In this document: positions 6,889-13,696 of the stretch, one piece after another | How the letters are laid out: every line of letters starts with the position of its first letter | Position numbering within the stretch: the stretch's first letter is position 1 | Assembly: GCA_045580325.1 (NCBI GenBank) | Contig: JAZNNR010000019.1 | Location: 1 to 55,463, forward strand | Length of the DNA: 55,463 nucleotides | From: SIG672 sp045580325 | GTDB lineage: Bacteria > Bacillota > Clostridia > Oscillospirales > CAG-272 | Direction: 5' to 3' | Translations under genes and position numbers: made by a program | Notes under the pieces: model-generated | What the model was told of the DNA's origin: nothing | The model's database searches: none | Seen by the model: the letters and a program-made list of their open reading frames with translations, nothing else

Positions 6889-7104
6889 TTGAAAAATAGA
6901 AAGATCTGGGTATCACTTATAGTCTTTGCAACCGTTTTTGCGACGGTAGCACTTGCAATTTTTGTACTGTCCCTTTTTGACATCAGAGTGTTCTCGACAA
7001 ACAGCACGACAGGTCTGCTTACCGACATTTTCTTTTTGATCTCATCGCTCGTTCTGTCATCTGTTATAATAACCGTTTCTATATATTTAAGCCGCAGGCA
7101 GTAA
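6889..7104 (+). CDS. Small hypothetical membrane protein
   Basis: A 71-residue protein made of two hydrophobic helices (about residues 6-28 and 43-66) joined by a short polar loop, ending in SRRQ. I recognise no family. It starts with TTG at 6889, about 10 nt after AAGGAG; the nearer GTG at 6883 is out of frame and stops at once. The strong promoter just upstream and a good ribosome site argue that it is real. It precedes the VTC/DUF4956 pair by 174 bp and could be transcribed together with it, since no terminator is visible between them. Confidence 0.6.
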   Translation: MKNRKIWVSLIVFATVFATVALAIFVLSLFDIRVFSTNSTTGLLTDIFFLISSLVLSSVIITVSIYLSRRQ

Positions 7105-7192
7105 GTGATTTTTGTGTGCATATTGCTCAAAAATAAAGTCATAATTTGTTTAAATATACAAAGCTGGACTTGGCTGACGAAAGTTCATTTGA

Positions 7193-7211
7193 TGTTAACG
7201 CGAAGTTAACA
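7193..7211. promoter_or_regulatory. Perfect inverted repeat upstream of the VTC-domain gene
   Basis: TGTTAAC-GCGAA-GTTAACA is an exact 7-bp inverted repeat, 68 bp before the start codon at 7279. A weak promoter (TTGATG-N17-TATGTG) overlaps it. It is a candidate operator. Confidence 0.4.
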
Positions 7212-7278
7212 TATGTGTATTAGACTTACAGCGTGAAGATTTGATACAGCATCTAAGTAAGTAGTATGGAGTAGAAAA

Positions 7279-8040
7279 ATGGCAATATCGGTATTTAAAA
7301 GATATGAAAAAAAGTTTTTACTTAATGCCGAGCAGTATCGCGAAATGGTAGACTTTGTTGGGCAGTATATGGATTTTGATAAATACTGTGTTAACGAACA
7401 GGATTACTCTCTGCTTAATCTTTATTTTGATACTCCCGATAATCTTCTGATAATTCAGTCGACAAGTAAGCCGACTTATAAAGAAAAATTAAGGCTCAGA
7501 GCGTATTTTCCGCCAAAAACACCCGACGATAAGGTGTTTTTCGAGATAAAGAAGAAATATAAGGGAATAGTTACCAAAAGACGTGCCGTTATGAGATACG
7601 GTGAAGCTCTCGAGCTTATCGAAACGGGCAAGGCGCCCAAGCTGAAAAAAGACACCTATATTGACACTCAGGTGGCAAAAGAAATAGAATTTATGTTTAA
7701 AAGATACGAGGGACTTGCTCCCAAGATCTTTATCGCATACGACAGAATGGCGATGTTTGCAAAGGATAACCCCGAATTCCGTCTGACCTTTGATAAGAAT
7801 ATCAGAACGAGAAGGGAAAACGTCAGCCTCGACTACGGAGACTACGGAACACAGCTTCTCCCCGCGGGATATTATCTGATGGAAATAAAGATCTCCGATG
7901 CCGTTCCGCTCTGGCTTACATCTTATCTTTCGGAAAAGAAGATATTTATGACGAGCTTCTCGAAGTACGGAAAAGAATACGAGGGACTCGTTACAGGCAG
8001 ACCGATAGAAGCTGCAATTCAGCGTTCTGACGACGTTTGA
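7279..8040 (+). CDS. VTC-domain protein (polyphosphate polymerase domain)
   Basis: A 253-residue soluble protein of the VTC/triphosphate-tunnel family. In yeast Vtc4 this domain makes polyphosphate from ATP; the bacterial members are mostly uncharacterised. Typical blocks are visible: RYEKKFLL at the start, LYFDTPDN, YKEKLRLRAY, FFEIKKKYKGIVTKRR, and LMEIKISDAVPLWL near the end. They supply the alternating acidic and basic residues of the tunnel. A DUF4956 membrane protein gene follows after 47 bp, the usual partner of bacterial VTC proteins. Together they may form a membrane-bound assembly. Polyphosphate synthesis here is inference from the family. Confidence 0.85.
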   Translation: MAISVFKRYEKKFLLNAEQYREMVDFVGQYMDFDKYCVNEQDYSLLNLYFDTPDNLLIIQSTSKPTYKEKLRLRAYFPPKTPDDKVFFEIKKKYKGIVTKRRAVMRYGEALELIETGKAPKLKKDTYIDTQVAKEIEFMFKRYEGLAPKIFIAYDRMAMFAKDNPEFRLTFDKNIRTRRENVSLDYGDYGTQLLPAGYYLMEIKISDAVPLWLTSYLSEKKIFMTSFSKYGKEYEGLVTGRPIEAAIQRSDDV

Positions 8041-8087
8041 AATATATAATTACTATGTCATATTTAAGAAAGGCTTTGGACTAAACT

Positions 8088-8777
8088 ATGTTAAAATTTG
8101 TAATTCCAAGTATACTTACCAATGAGTTTACGGTGGGAGCACTTCTCGCCGTTACAGGATCCGCATTCGGATTTGGACTTGTCCTTTCACTCGTTTATCT
8201 TTTCTCTTGCAGAAATGAGCGCTATTCAAAGGGACTTTCAATAACCCTCGTTCTTCTTCCCGTGATCATCGGAACGGTTATTATGCTCGTATCCGATAGC
8301 TTTGCAAGAGCGTTCGGACTCGCGGGTGCTTTCTCAATAATCCGTTTCAGAAGCACACAGGGTAACCCGAAGGACCTCGCATACATATTCGCAGGTCTTG
8401 CGATCGGCCTTGCCTGCGGAATGGGATATATACTCTGCGCGGCTATCATAACAGTTCTTATCTGTGCTATTCTCCTCGTTCTCGGACTTATTAAGTACGG
8501 CTCGTCAAGTACTCCCCCGATGCTTCTCAAGATATCGGTTCCCGAAAGCCTCAATTACGTTGGCGTTTTCGACGAGTGTCTTGCAAAATACACAAAGACT
8601 TGGAAGCTCGTTAAGGTGAAGAGCAGTAACTTCGGAACGATGTTTGATCTTACCTTTGATATTAAATTCAAAAATGACACAAATACAAAGGAATTTATCG
8701 ATGAGCTCCGCACCATTAACGGAAATCTCAATATCCTTCTTCAGAATAACGCGGCAGACCCCGATATTCTTGTTTAA
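8088..8777 (+). CDS. DUF4956 integral membrane protein
   Basis: A 229-residue protein with about four membrane helices in the first 140 residues and a soluble C-terminal domain of about 90 residues. The conserved block IIRFRSTQGNPKDLAY (about 84-99), between helices, is the signature of DUF4956 proteins. These are found next to VTC-domain proteins and often CotH kinases; no CotH is nearby here. The job is unknown. A plausible role is membrane anchor or channel for the VTC enzyme made by the gene 47 bp upstream. A strong terminator follows at 8786. Confidence 0.85.
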   Translation: MLKFVIPSILTNEFTVGALLAVTGSAFGFGLVLSLVYLFSCRNERYSKGLSITLVLLPVIIGTVIMLVSDSFARAFGLAGAFSIIRFRSTQGNPKDLAYIFAGLAIGLACGMGYILCAAIITVLICAILLVLGLIKYGSSSTPPMLLKISVPESLNYVGVFDECLAKYTKTWKLVKVKSSNFGTMFDLTFDIKFKNDTNTKEFIDELRTINGNLNILLQNNAADPDILV

Positions 8778-8785
8778 TAAGATAT

Positions 8786-8816
8786 AAAAGGCTTCGGAAA
8801 ATCCGAAGCCTTTTTT
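8786..8816 (+). terminator. Rho-independent terminator
   Basis: AAAAGGCTTCGG pairs with CCGAAGCCTTTT around a 5-nt loop and runs into T residues. It closes the VTC/DUF4956 unit. Confidence 0.9.
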
Positions 8817-8850
8817 GCAGAGGGAACTTTTTGAAAAAAGTTCCCTCTGC
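8817..8850. repeat. Perfect 16-bp palindromic repeat, ACTTTTT-core family
   Basis: GCAGAGGGAACTTTTT and its exact complement are separated by 2 bases. Three other palindromes in the window (8909-8940, about 29123-29152, about 29301-29330) share the same ACTTTTT/AAAAAGT centre with different arms. The rest of the gap 8851-8971 holds the next palindrome and AT-rich sequence only. Confidence 0.8.
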
Positions 8851-8908
8851 ACTCTCTCAAAAACTTTTCTGAAAATATAATAAGTTTGTTTTAAAGTTTT
8901 TGAAAGTT

Positions 8909-8940
8909 CAAAGAAAACTTTTTTCAAAAAGTTTTCTTTG
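8909..8940. repeat. Perfect 15-bp palindromic repeat, ACTTTTT-core family
   Basis: CAAAGAAAACTTTTT and its exact complement surround a 2-base centre. The innermost ACTTTTT-TC-AAAAAGT is shared with other members; the outer arms differ but stay complementary. A short AGGGC-AGC-GCCCT palindrome follows at about 8949-8961. Confidence 0.8.
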
Positions 8941-8971
8941 CGGGTCATAGGGCAGCGCCCTGAGAAAAGCC

Positions 8972-9000
8972 TTGACAACCGGCGGCGGATAGTGTATAAT
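8972..9000 (+). promoter_or_regulatory. SigA promoter for the cyclophilin gene
   Basis: TTGACA (8972-8977), 17 bp, TATAAT (8995-9000). The leader of about 75 nt contains GC-rich self-complementary stretches but no known riboswitch. Confidence 0.85.
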
Positions 9001-9079
9001 ATTCTGTGCGCGTGCGCTATTTGCCGCGCAAATAAAAGGGCGGTAAAACCGACCGCTATGAGATAAAAAGGAGAAAAAT

Positions 9080-9553
9080 ATGGTAGTTCTTGAAATAAAA
9101 GATTATGGAACGATAAAAATCGAGCTTGACGAGAAAAACGCTCCGATAAGCTCTGAAAACTTCAAAAACCTTGTTGAAGAAGGATTCTACGACGGAATTA
9201 TTTTCCATAGAGTAATTGCTAACTTTATGATACAGGGCGGCGATCCGATGGGAATCGGTATCGGCGGAAGCGGACACAACATCAAGGGTGAATTTGCGGC
9301 AAACGGAGTAAATAATCCGATAAAGCATAAGCGCGGTACGCTTTCTATGGCAAGATCGCAGAACTATAACAGCGCGTCCTCGCAGTTCTTCATCTGCCAC
9401 GTTGACTGTCCCTTCCTTGACGGACAGTACGCGGCATTTGGACAGGTCGTAGAGGGCCTTGAAGTAGTTGACAAGATCGCTTCTGTAAAGACCGATATGC
9501 GCGACAAGCCTCTTCACGACGTAGTTATCGAAAAAGCATATATAGAGGACTGA
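9080..9553 (+). CDS. ppiB: Cyclophilin-type peptidyl-prolyl cis-trans isomerase
   Basis: A 157-residue cytoplasmic cyclophilin that speeds cis-trans change at proline bonds during folding. Recognisable blocks are FHRVIANFMIQGGDP (catalytic Arg and the Gln of the active site), then GTLSMARS, SSQFFICH and LDGQYAAFGQVVEG. No signal peptide is present. The length is normal for the small bacterial PpiB type. AAAGGAG stands 6-7 nt before the ATG. A strong promoter precedes it, and the glycosyltransferase gene follows after 48 bp on the same strand without a clear terminator, so the two may be co-transcribed. Confidence 0.92.
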   Translation: MVVLEIKDYGTIKIELDEKNAPISSENFKNLVEEGFYDGIIFHRVIANFMIQGGDPMGIGIGGSGHNIKGEFAANGVNNPIKHKRGTLSMARSQNYNSASSQFFICHVDCPFLDGQYAAFGQVVEGLEVVDKIASVKTDMRDKPLHDVVIEKAYIED

Positions 9554-9601
9554 TTTCCTTTTAGATAATCAGCATTATTAGCGAAAGGAGGGTGGTCCCC
9601 G

Positions 9602-10915
9602 ATGGGCGAATTTTTTGAAGCTCTGCTTAGCTTTTGCGGAGTCTGCGGACTGATATTTGCGGTAGTATATGCGTATAGATCGATATTTGTCGCGGTAGGA
9701 CTTTTTAAAACAAGGGTCTTTGCTAAAACCGAACGTCAGCATAAATATGCGGTACTTATTCCCGCGCGAAACGAAGAAACGGTAATCGGAAATCTTCTTG
9801 ACAGTATAGCCGCACAGGACTATCCTGCCGAGCTTGTAAGCGTCTTCGTCGTCGCCGATAACTGCGACGATAAAACGGCGCAGATAGCGCGCTCAAAGGG
9901 AGCGATCTGCTATGAGCGTTTCGATAATGAGCACCGCACGAAAGGCTTTGCGCTGAAATTTTTGTTTGAAAATATAGAGCGAGACTTTGGGATAAGATCC
10001 TTTGACGGATATTTCGTTTTCGACTCGGACAATCTTCTCAACAGAGATTATATTTCGAGAATGAACGAAGCATTTGATAGCGGAGAAAAGATAATAACCT
10101 CGTACAGAAACACCAAGAATTTTGATGATAGTATCATTTCCTCGTCGTATGCGCTCCACTGGATGAGAAGCTCACGAACAGAGCACCGCGCGCGTTCTGT
10201 TATGAATATCCCGACGAGAATACAGGGAACAGGCTATCTGTTTGCCTCTGAGATCGTTGAAAACGGTTGGAATTATACCTCTTTTACCGAGGATAGAGCC
10301 TTTTCGGCAGACGCTATCGTAAACGGATATAATATATCCTACTGCGACGCGGCAGAGTTTTACGATGAACAGCCGACAAATCTCAAAATAGCGATGCGAC
10401 AGAGAATAAGATGGGCAAAAGGACATCTTCAAGCGTTTGTAGAGCTTGGCGGAAAGCTTTTCTGCAACATTTTTAGGAAAAAGTCAACACCAATGCGCCG
10501 CGTGGCTTCGGCGGATATGTTTTTTACGGTATTTCCGCACGAGCTTGTAACAGCGATAATTACAGTTCTCGTTATGGTCGCATTTGCCGGACTTATGCTT
10601 TTTGACAGCAGAGATATTTTTGAAGCTCTCGAAGTATTCTGGCGCTCGGTAGTGCGTTTTGGAAAGGATTACGGAAGCCACGTGCTCCTTTCGGCATACG
10701 TGTGCATTACCGAATTTCATCATATAAAGAAGATGAAATGGTATAAATACATACTTTACGTTATCACCTTCCCGATATTCGATTTTATCGGATACGCATC
10801 CTCCCTCGTTGCTCTTTGCACGAAGGTTACCTGGAAGCCGATACCGCATAAGTCGGATCTTTCGATAGACGATATTGAAAATATGAAGCGCGAAGCTTCG
10901 GAAATTAAAAAGTAA
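9602..10915 (+). CDS. Membrane-bound family 2 glycosyltransferase
   Basis: A 437-residue processive-type GT2 enzyme. One N-terminal helix (about 6-30) comes before the catalytic domain (about 45-290), and further helices lie at about 305-330 and 380-410. Visible motifs are the nucleotide-binding start YAVLIPARNEE, the metal-binding DSD (about residues 140-142, VFDSDN), TEDRAF with the likely catalytic Asp, and QRIRWAKGH of the Q/RxxRW type. The family moves sugars from nucleotide donors to a growing chain or lipid at the membrane. The product cannot be named. No polysaccharide cluster surrounds it. The ATG at 9602 follows AGGAGG by about 10 nt. Confidence 0.88.
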   Translation: MGEFFEALLSFCGVCGLIFAVVYAYRSIFVAVGLFKTRVFAKTERQHKYAVLIPARNEETVIGNLLDSIAAQDYPAELVSVFVVADNCDDKTAQIARSKGAICYERFDNEHRTKGFALKFLFENIERDFGIRSFDGYFVFDSDNLLNRDYISRMNEAFDSGEKIITSYRNTKNFDDSIISSSYALHWMRSSRTEHRARSVMNIPTRIQGTGYLFASEIVENGWNYTSFTEDRAFSADAIVNGYNISYCDAAEFYDEQPTNLKIAMRQRIRWAKGHLQAFVELGGKLFCNIFRKKSTPMRRVASADMFFTVFPHELVTAIITVLVMVAFAGLMLFDSRDIFEALEVFWRSVVRFGKDYGSHVLLSAYVCITEFHHIKKMKWYKYILYVITFPIFDFIGYASSLVALCTKVTWKPIPHKSDLSIDDIENMKREASEIKK

Positions 10916-10923
10916 TAAAAATC

Positions 10924-10954
10924 GACGGTAGCCGAAAAAGCTGCCGTCATTTTC
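10924..10954 (+). terminator. Probable rho-independent terminator
   Basis: GACGGTAGC pairs with GCTGCCGTC (one G-U pair) over a short A-rich loop; the T-run behind it is weak. Confidence 0.55.
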
Positions 10955-10993
10955 GTTATTATATTTACAAATCGTTGATTTACGCGTAAATTA

Positions 10994-11022
10994 TTGACAT
11001 ATCTGTCTTCTTGTGCTATACT
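10994..11022 (+). promoter_or_regulatory. SigA promoter with extended -10 for the LRR surface protein
   Basis: TTGACA (10994-10999), 17 bp, TATACT (11017-11022), with TG one base before the -10 box. The sequence after it carries a loose direct repeat (TAGTGCAAT / ATTGTGCAG). Confidence 0.8.
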
Positions 11023-11083
11023 TTACCATAATAGTGCAATTATTGTGCAGTTATATATGTTTAAACCCAAAAGGAGAAACAAA

Positions 11084-13000
11084 ATGAAAAAACTCAAATA
11101 CTTAATTCCGCTCACCCTTATACTAACGGCGCTCGTAACCCTTGTTGTCATTACGAGCATGTCTGTAAACGCAGAAACTGAGGGTTATTTCACCTATACG
11201 GTGTCGGGCGGCGAGGCGACCATAACCGATGTTGACACAAGTATAAGCGGCGACGTTACTATCCCCTCGACTCTCGGCGGATACACCGTAACGAGCCTCG
11301 GCGACTCTGCTTTTTCCGAATGCACGTCCATAACAAACATAACTATCCCCGACAGCGTAACGAGCATCGGCAAGCGCGCCTTTTACGGCTGCACGGGAAT
11401 TACCGAAATTACAATCCCTGCGTCCGTAACAAGCATAGGAACACAAATTTTCTATAAAGCAAGCAATTTACACACGGTTTATTATAATTCTTCTTACTAT
11501 TCGAGCGATAACCCGATTTTCAGCGTAAATAACATCAAAAAGATCGTATTTGACGGCTCGTACGTTCCAAGCAACATACTTAAAAATAACGCGACTGTTA
11601 AAGAAGTTGTTATAGGAGGTAGCGTAAAGAGCATTGGTTCTTATGCGTTCTACAATTGCGACAGCCTTACGAGCGTAACAATAGGAAACAGCGTAAAGAG
11701 CATTGGTTCTTATGCGTTCTCCTATTGCAGCAGCCTCACGAGTGTAGTGATCCCTGACAGCGTAACGAGCATTGGTGATTATGCGTTCGATGATTGCAGC
11801 AACCTCACGAGTGTAACGATAGGAAACGGCGTAAAGAGCATTGGTGATTATGCGTTCGATGATTGCAGCAACCTCACGAGTGTAACGATAGGAAACGGCG
11901 TAACGAGCATTGCTTATTATGCGTTTCGTGGTTGCAGCAGCCTCACGAGCATAACAATCCCCAACAGCGTAACGAGCATTGATGATTGTGCGTTCTCCTA
12001 TTGCAGCAGCCTCACGAGTGTAGTGATCCCTGACAGCGTAACGAGCATTGGTGAGTATGCGTTCCAAAGTTGCAGCAGCCTCACGAGCGTGTATATAACA
12101 GATATTTCGGCATGGTGCGGTATTGATTTTGGCCTTAATGGTTCAAACCCGATTTATTACGGAGCTGATCTTTATTTGAACAATACTTTAGTAACCGATC
12201 TTGTTATCCCCGACAGCGTAACGAGCATTGGTGCTGGTGCGTTCTATGGTTGTAGGAGCCTCACGAGCATAACAATCCCCGACAGCGTAACGAGCATTGG
12301 TGTTCTGGCGTTCTCCGGTTGCAGCAACCTCACGAGTGTAGTAATCCCCGACAGCGTAACGAGCATTTGGGGTTCTGTGTTCTCCGGTTGCAGCAGTCTC
12401 ACGAGCATAACAGTCCCCGACAGCGTAACGAGCATTGTTAGTTCTGCGTTTTCCGGTTGCAGCAGCCTCACGAGTATAGTAATCCCCGACAGCGTAACGA
12501 GCATTGGTGAAGATGCGTTCTACGGTTGCTATGCGCTTACCACTGTATATTACGGTGGAAATCAGAATGATTGGGATAAGATTTCGATTGATAGCGGAAA
12601 TTCCTGCTTAACAAATGCAAATATTATTTTTGCAACTCCCGATATGCCGATTTACACTATTTCCGCGACACCTGAAGAGGGCGGAACCGTTACAGGCGCA
12701 GGCATCTACGAACAGGGCGCTACCGTAACCCTCACAGCAACAGCAAACGAAGGATATATCTTCAAGGGTTGGTATGAAAACGGCGAGCTTGTTTCGGAAA
12801 ATGCAACATTTACCTTTATAGCAGAAGCAGACCGTACACTTACCGCAAAGTTTGCTCCCGAAGCACCCGAATTTCTTTACGGCGACGTCAACGGCGACGG
12901 AGTCATCGATATGAAGGACGTTATCCTGCTTCGACAGTATATAGCAAATTATAACTACGAAACCGGAAGCTCGAGCATAGTACTTGGCCCGCAGCAGTAA
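11084..13000 (+). CDS. Secreted BspA-type leucine-rich-repeat protein with InlB-like and dockerin-like ends
   Basis: A 638-residue exported protein. A signal peptide (about 1-27) leads into about 14 leucine-rich repeats of 23 residues (AFxxCxxLTSVxIPDSVTSIG, LRR_5/BspA type, about 60-500), interrupted twice by longer loops. Next comes a beta-rich repeat with the YTISATPEEGG and GYIFKGWYENG pattern of InlB B-repeats (about 525-590). The last 40 residues hold a single dockerin-like calcium loop (GDVNGDGVIDMKDVILLRQY). BspA proteins bind host or bacterial partners; adhesion is the family-level expectation. The ATG at 11084 has AAAGGAG before it, and the promoter excludes earlier starts. No sortase signal or membrane anchor is visible. 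Confidence 0.88.
   Translation: MKKLKYLIPLTLILTALVTLVVITSMSVNAETEGYFTYTVSGGEATITDVDTSISGDVTIPSTLGGYTVTSLGDSAFSECTSITNITIPDSVTSIGKRAFYGCTGITEITIPASVTSIGTQIFYKASNLHTVYYNSSYYSSDNPIFSVNNIKKIVFDGSYVPSNILKNNATVKEVVIGGSVKSIGSYAFYNCDSLTSVTIGNSVKSIGSYAFSYCSSLTSVVIPDSVTSIGDYAFDDCSNLTSVTIGNGVKSIGDYAFDDCSNLTSVTIGNGVTSIAYYAFRGCSSLTSITIPNSVTSIDDCAFSYCSSLTSVVIPDSVTSIGEYAFQSCSSLTSVYITDISAWCGIDFGLNGSNPIYYGADLYLNNTLVTDLVIPDSVTSIGAGAFYGCRSLTSITIPDSVTSIGVLAFSGCSNLTSVVIPDSVTSIWGSVFSGCSSLTSITVPDSVTSIVSSAFSGCSSLTSIVIPDSVTSIGEDAFYGCYALTTVYYGGNQNDWDKISIDSGNSCLTNANIIFATPDMPIYTISATPEEGGTVTGAGIYEQGATVTLTATANEGYIFKGWYENGELVSENATFTFIAEADRTLTAKFAPEAPEFLYGDVNGDGVIDMKDVILLRQYIANYNYETGSSSIVLGPQQ
11620..12530 (+). repeat. Tandem 69-bp DNA repeats encoding the leucine-rich repeats
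   Basis: The LRR units are conserved in DNA as well as protein. Motifs such as AGCGTAACGAGCATTGGTG and GCAGCAGCCTCACGAG return every 69 bp, and two neighbouring units within about 11770-11905 are nearly identical. Such arrays are prone to unit gain and loss. Confidence 0.85.
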
Positions 13001-13014
13001 CAAATAAATAAGAG

Positions 13015-13049
13015 CAGCCGCACTTCTTAAAAGGGGTGCGGCTGTTTTT
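13015..13049 (+). terminator. Rho-independent terminator of the LRR gene
   Basis: CAGCCGCAC (13015-13023) pairs exactly with GTGCGGCTG (13036-13044) and is followed by TTTTT. Confidence 0.88.
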
Positions 13050-13063
13050 GTATATATTTTTTC

Positions 13064-13266
13064 GGGCGATTCGTGAATCGCCCCTACAAGTAAGGCGTCC
13101 TATTTATAAAGCCTTCTCCAGTGGGAGAAGGTGTCGCGAAGCGACGGATGAGGTGTTTATCCTATCGCACAGCCGTCCTTTGAAAAGGTGTCGCGAAGCG
13201 AATGAAGCAGTTGTAACGAAGCTTGTTTGTCGGGGAATGCGGGTCGTCGAGGCGCCGACCCCTACG
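13064..13266. repeat. Cluster of palindromic intergenic repeats
   Basis: This gene-free stretch (13001-13383) contains GGGCGATTC-GT-GAATCGCCC (13064-13083), CCTTCTCC-AGTG-GGAGAAGG followed by GTCGC-GAA-GCGAC (about 13110-13146), a second copy of GGTGTCGCGAAGCGA (about 13187), and at about 13231-13266 one arm of the element seen at 95-165. An open frame runs through it into spoIIID but has no ribosome site. Confidence 0.65.
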
Positions 13267-13316
13267 AGTATGCCTTCCTCAGAGAGAGAAAACAAAAATA
13301 AATTTCCTCAAATTCA

Positions 13317-13344
13317 GAATAAAAAGCCTACCCTCACATATACT
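13317..13344 (+). promoter_or_regulatory. Possible SigE-type promoter of spoIIID
   Basis: CATATACT (13337-13344) differs from the SigE -10 consensus CATACAHT at one position. GAATAAA (13317-13323) partly fits the -35 consensus, at 13 bp spacing. In Bacillus subtilis spoIIID is read by SigE, which makes this plausible but unproven. Confidence 0.4.
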
Positions 13345-13383
13345 GTAACATCGGTATCCGACAAAAAATCTCGGAGGGTAACA

Positions 13384-13671
13384 ATGCGAAAGGTATATTC
13401 GGACAAAAGGGACGAGCGATGTGAAGAGATAGCTCTCTATATGCTTGAAAACAACGCGACTGTGCGTAAGGCGGCTTCAAGATTCGGTATAAGTAAATCA
13501 ACGGTACATAAAGACGTTACGGGAACACTTAAAAAATATAATTACAGACTTTATCTCGAGGTTAAGGAGCTGCTTGACACAAATAAATCAGAGCGGCACG
13601 TTCGCGGCGGCGAGGCAACGAGGAAAAAATATTCGGAAATAAAAATGAAAACCAAGCAGGCTCTGCCGTAA
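13384..13671 (+). CDS. spoIIID: Sporulation transcription factor SpoIIID
   Basis: A 95-residue DNA-binding protein, close in length to SpoIIID of Bacillus subtilis (93). SpoIIID switches mother-cell genes on and off between the SigE and SigK stages. The helix-turn-helix TVRKAASRFGISKSTVHKDV (about 25-45) and the block VKELLDTNKSERHVRGGEAT near the end are hallmarks of the family. The ATG at 13384 follows GGAGGGTA. A longer open frame from 13036 only reads through palindromic repeats and is not coding. The gene has a candidate SigE promoter in front and a terminator overlapping its last codons. It is strong evidence for a spore former. Confidence 0.95.
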   Translation: MRKVYSDKRDERCEEIALYMLENNATVRKAASRFGISKSTVHKDVTGTLKKYNYRLYLEVKELLDTNKSERHVRGGEATRKKYSEIKMKTKQALP

Positions 13672-13692
13672 GACAGGGCTTTGCTTGGTTTA
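13649..13692. terminator. Terminator overlapping the end of spoIIID
   Basis: AACCAAGCAGGCTCTG pairs imperfectly with CAGGGCTTTGCTTGGTT, ending in a TTTAAT tail. It may serve both spoIIID and the converging cysK. Confidence 0.7.
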
Positions 13693-13696
13693 ATAA

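Noticed and set aside
11123..12504. Several open frames opposite the LRR gene
   Set aside because: They are antisense shadows of the 69-bp repeats and mirror its periodicity.
13036..13383. Long N-terminal extension of SpoIIID (211-codon frame)
   Set aside because: It reads through several palindromic repeats, has no ribosome site, and the protein matches SpoIIID only from the ATG at 13384, which follows GGAGGGTA.
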